Positions 16,732-18,475 of a stretch of DNA of 18,475 bases are shown piece after piece. The first letter of the stretch is position 1; each line of letters opens with the position of its first letter. The notes under the pieces were generated by a model. That model searched no databases and was not told the origin of the DNA. It was given only the letters and a program-made list of their open reading frames with translations. Origin of the DNA: Candidatus Peribacteria bacterium (GTDB lineage: Bacteria > Patescibacteria > JAEDAM01 > Absconditabacterales > Absconditicoccaceae); assembly GCA_031288635.1 (NCBI GenBank), contig JAITQZ010000044.1:1-18475 (forward strand), written 5' to 3'. The translations under genes were made by a program, and so were the position numbers.

Positions 16732-17964
16732 CTACTCAATGACTTCTTTCCCCATATAAGGCTGAAGAACAGAAGGAATGCTAATTTTTCAATCTGCTGT
16801 TTGATTATTTTCAATAATCGCAATCAAAATTCTTGGAGTAGCAACAACCGTATTGTTCATTGTATAACAATATTTTACATTCCCTTCACTGTCACGGTAA
16901 CGTAAATTTAACCTTCTCGCTTGAAAATCCAAAAAGGAAGTAGCAGAATGCGTTTCTCCATAAGCATTACGTGAGGGCATTCGGCATTCTATATCGTGAG
17001 AGTCATACTTCCCTATCGCTAAATCTCCTGCACACAGCTGCAAAACACGATACGGTATCCCTAAATCTACAAGAAGTTCTTCCGCATTCGCCAAAATTTG
17101 AGCGTGGAATTGGTCGGACATTGCAACATCTTCTGGGAGAATCACCACTTGTTCCAGCTTTGTAAATTGATGAACTCTATACAGTCCTGCAGTATCTTTT
17201 CCATAACTTCCTGCTTCACGACGATAACACGGAGAAAGTCCCACATACTTCTTAGGCAACTCGTCCTCACGGAGAATATCTCCCGTATGATAAGAAGTCA
17301 AAGGAATCTCCGCAGTAGCAATCAACCACTGGTCATCTCTTTCTAGTCGGTACGCGTCTTCTTCACCTCCCGGAAACCACCCCGTCCCCACTAAACATTC
17401 CGTATTAACAATATTAGGAACAATAAAAGGCTGAAACCCCTTCTTAATCATCTTTTGTAACGCATATTGTTGTACAGCTTGTTCTAGCAACATTCCATCA
17501 TTTTTCAGAAAATAGGAACGTGTCCCCGCGATTTTCGCCCCTCTCTCAAAGTCCACCATATCATACTTTTTCATCAAACTCATATGGTCTTGAATCGAAA
17601 AATCAAACGTTGGAACCTCGCCCACCCTTCTGATTTCCACATTTTCTGTCTCATCTTTTCCTGTAGGAACACGAGAAGAAAGGAAATTTGGCATCTGGAG
17701 CAACAAAGGATGCAGCTTTTTTATCAAAGTTTCATATTCGCTTTCCTGAGCCTGAATATCGGTTTTGAGTGCTTTGGCTGCTTCATAGTCCTGTTGCGAT
17801 GCCAAGGTTTTTTGCTGAAATTTTAAGGAATCAATCTGCTGCTGTAAAGCTTTTCTCTGATCATCCAAAGCTAAAATCTCTTCAACATGCACCGTCGAAT
17901 GTCTCTTTTTCAGGTCAGCTTTGTATTGGTCTAAGCGTTCACGTACATTTTTCAAATCTAGCAT
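16732..17964 (-). CDS. serS: Seryl-tRNA synthetase
   Basis: It charges tRNA-Ser. With the start at ATG 17964 (MLDLKNVRERLDQY), the family's usual beginning, it is 410 residues. An ATG 21 nt upstream (17985, adding MVTPLPS) is possible but less likely. The N-terminal coiled-coil arm covers about residues 25-100. Class II motif 2 is LSPCYRREAGSYGKDTAGLY, followed by VHQFTKLEQV. Motif 3 is near NNTVVATPRILIAIIENNQ. The frame must pass one TGA (16791-16789), giving TADGKISIPSVLQPYMGKEV and then a TAG, which matches the conserved SerRS tail D-G-x-x-x-I-P-x-x-L-x-P-Y. A strong promoter lies at 18065-18093. Confidence 0.95.
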
Positions 17965-18064
17965 TGAGGGGAGGGGGGTTACCATCTAAAGATAAGAAAA
18001 GCATAGAGAAAAAAAGTTGAAATGCAAGGAGAAATACCAAACGGTGAAATCTGACCTTAAAATC

Positions 18065-18093
18065 AGTATAGGACTTTTTTTTGTTTATTTCAA
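18065..18093 (-). promoter_or_regulatory. serS promoter
   Basis: On the minus strand TTGAAA (18093-18088), a 17-nt spacer and TATACT (18070-18065), about 100 nt before the serS start. The spacing is ideal. Confidence 0.65.
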
Positions 18094-18162
18094 GGGAAAT
18101 ATCACTTATTATATAACAACAGAATAGAAATGACAGTAGTGGAATTAAAAGTGTTAAAAAAG

Positions 18163-18190
18163 TTGAAAAAAAATAGGAATGGGGTATACT
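18163..18190 (+). promoter_or_regulatory. Promoter of the exported protein at 18258
   Basis: TTGAAA (18163-18168), a 16-nt spacer and TATACT (18185-18190). The -10 box lies in the first unit of a 35-bp tandem repeat and is duplicated at 18220-18225 without a comparable -35 box. Confidence 0.55.
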
Positions 18191-18249
18191 GATGATATAG
18201 CTTTAGTTTGTATGTGGGGTATACTGATGATATAGTTTTAGTTTGTATG
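18180..18249 (+). repeat. 35-bp tandem duplication in the promoter region
   Basis: Units at 18180-18214 and 18215-18249 are identical except for one base (C/T at 18201/18236). Each contains GGGGTATACTGATGATATAG and ends TTTGTATG, 8 nt before the start codon at 18258. Copy number could change by slippage or recombination. Confidence 0.9.
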
Positions 18250-18257
18250 TATTTATC

Positions 18258-18475
18258 ATGAAAACAAAAAAAATTCTCTTTCTTTTAACTGCTCTTCTGG
18301 TACTGATCAATCAGTTGGGGGTGGATTATGTACTGGCTACGATGCAGGAGGAAAGCTCTCTGTCGGAGACAGAGATATGAGCAGAAGTTCCGTCGGAGGA
18401 TACCTTCAAAGAGGAAGTTACAGATGCTCCATCGAAAGAAAACACGGAGCTACCCGATGAAGTCACAAATTGAAC
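18258..18475 (+). CDS. Exported protein, N-terminal part (3' end outside window)
   Basis: The frame starts at ATG 18258 with MKTKKILFLLTALLVLINQL, a signal peptide (KK, hydrophobic core, likely cut after YVLA). An acidic Ser/Thr/Glu/Pro-rich stretch follows (ETEIGAEVPSEDTFKEEV), with two TGA-coded glycines in the visible 72 residues. Such low-complexity linkers come before the folded domains of large surface proteins. No domain is visible yet. It is divergent from serS. Confidence 0.75.

Overview
The window comes from a bacterium that reads UGA as glycine (genetic code 25), so almost certainly from the Absconditabacteria (SR1) / Gracilibacteria branch of Patescibacteria. In-frame TGA falls at glycine positions of well-known families: twice in the glycyl-tRNA synthetase N-terminus, in TruB, at the seryl-tRNA synthetase C-terminus, in SDR motifs and in the E1-alpha cofactor region. 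With only TAA and TAG as stops, the many short standard-code fragments join into full-length genes. Coordinates below use that code. Shine-Dalgarno sequences are mostly absent, while sigma70-like promoters are easy to see.

Layout. 3-818: 3' part of a secreted surface protein (Ig-like and SLH-like modules). 874-1677 (-): truB. 1779-2490 (-): two small PQ-loop/SemiSWEET-like membrane proteins. 2664-4529: lipoprotein built of DKNYY repeats. 4621-6129: glyS. 6233-8464: secreted C-terminal beta-propeller protein. 8554-9444: membrane-anchored protein of unknown function. 9445-10164: gene-poor, with a broken copy of the propeller 3' end, a 15-bp inverted repeat and a structured leader. 10165-15676: very AT-rich six-gene operon. 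15677-16297: broken gene pieces (propeller tail, GNAT acetyltransferase, sortase). 16334-17964 (-): serS and a MazG-like pyrophosphohydrolase. 18258-end: 5' end of another exported protein behind a duplicated promoter segment.

The most unusual part is the operon at 10165-15676. It encodes a Gfo/Idh/MocA-like oxidoreductase, an APH/choline-kinase-fold phosphotransferase, split E1-alpha and E1-beta subunits of a thiamine-diphosphate enzyme, a short-chain dehydrogenase and an HD phosphohydrolase resembling alarmone hydrolases. The first five genes overlap by 1-11 nt. No E2 or E3 subunit lies in the window, so the E1 pair may act as a stand-alone ketol or acyl transferase in a small-molecule or sugar pathway (inference). 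The operon is flanked by degenerate copies of the propeller 3' end and by a near-identical 22-nt segment. It is much more AT-rich than its surroundings and uses UGA for about half of its glycines, against about one in seven in glyS. This points to an acquired island, probably from a donor with the same code.

A second theme is palindromic DNA inside reading frames: glyS carries three perfect hairpins back to back and truB carries a GC-rich palindrome, both in frame in variable linkers, as Rickettsia palindromic elements do. Housekeeping genes (truB, glyS, serS) are interleaved with cell-surface genes.
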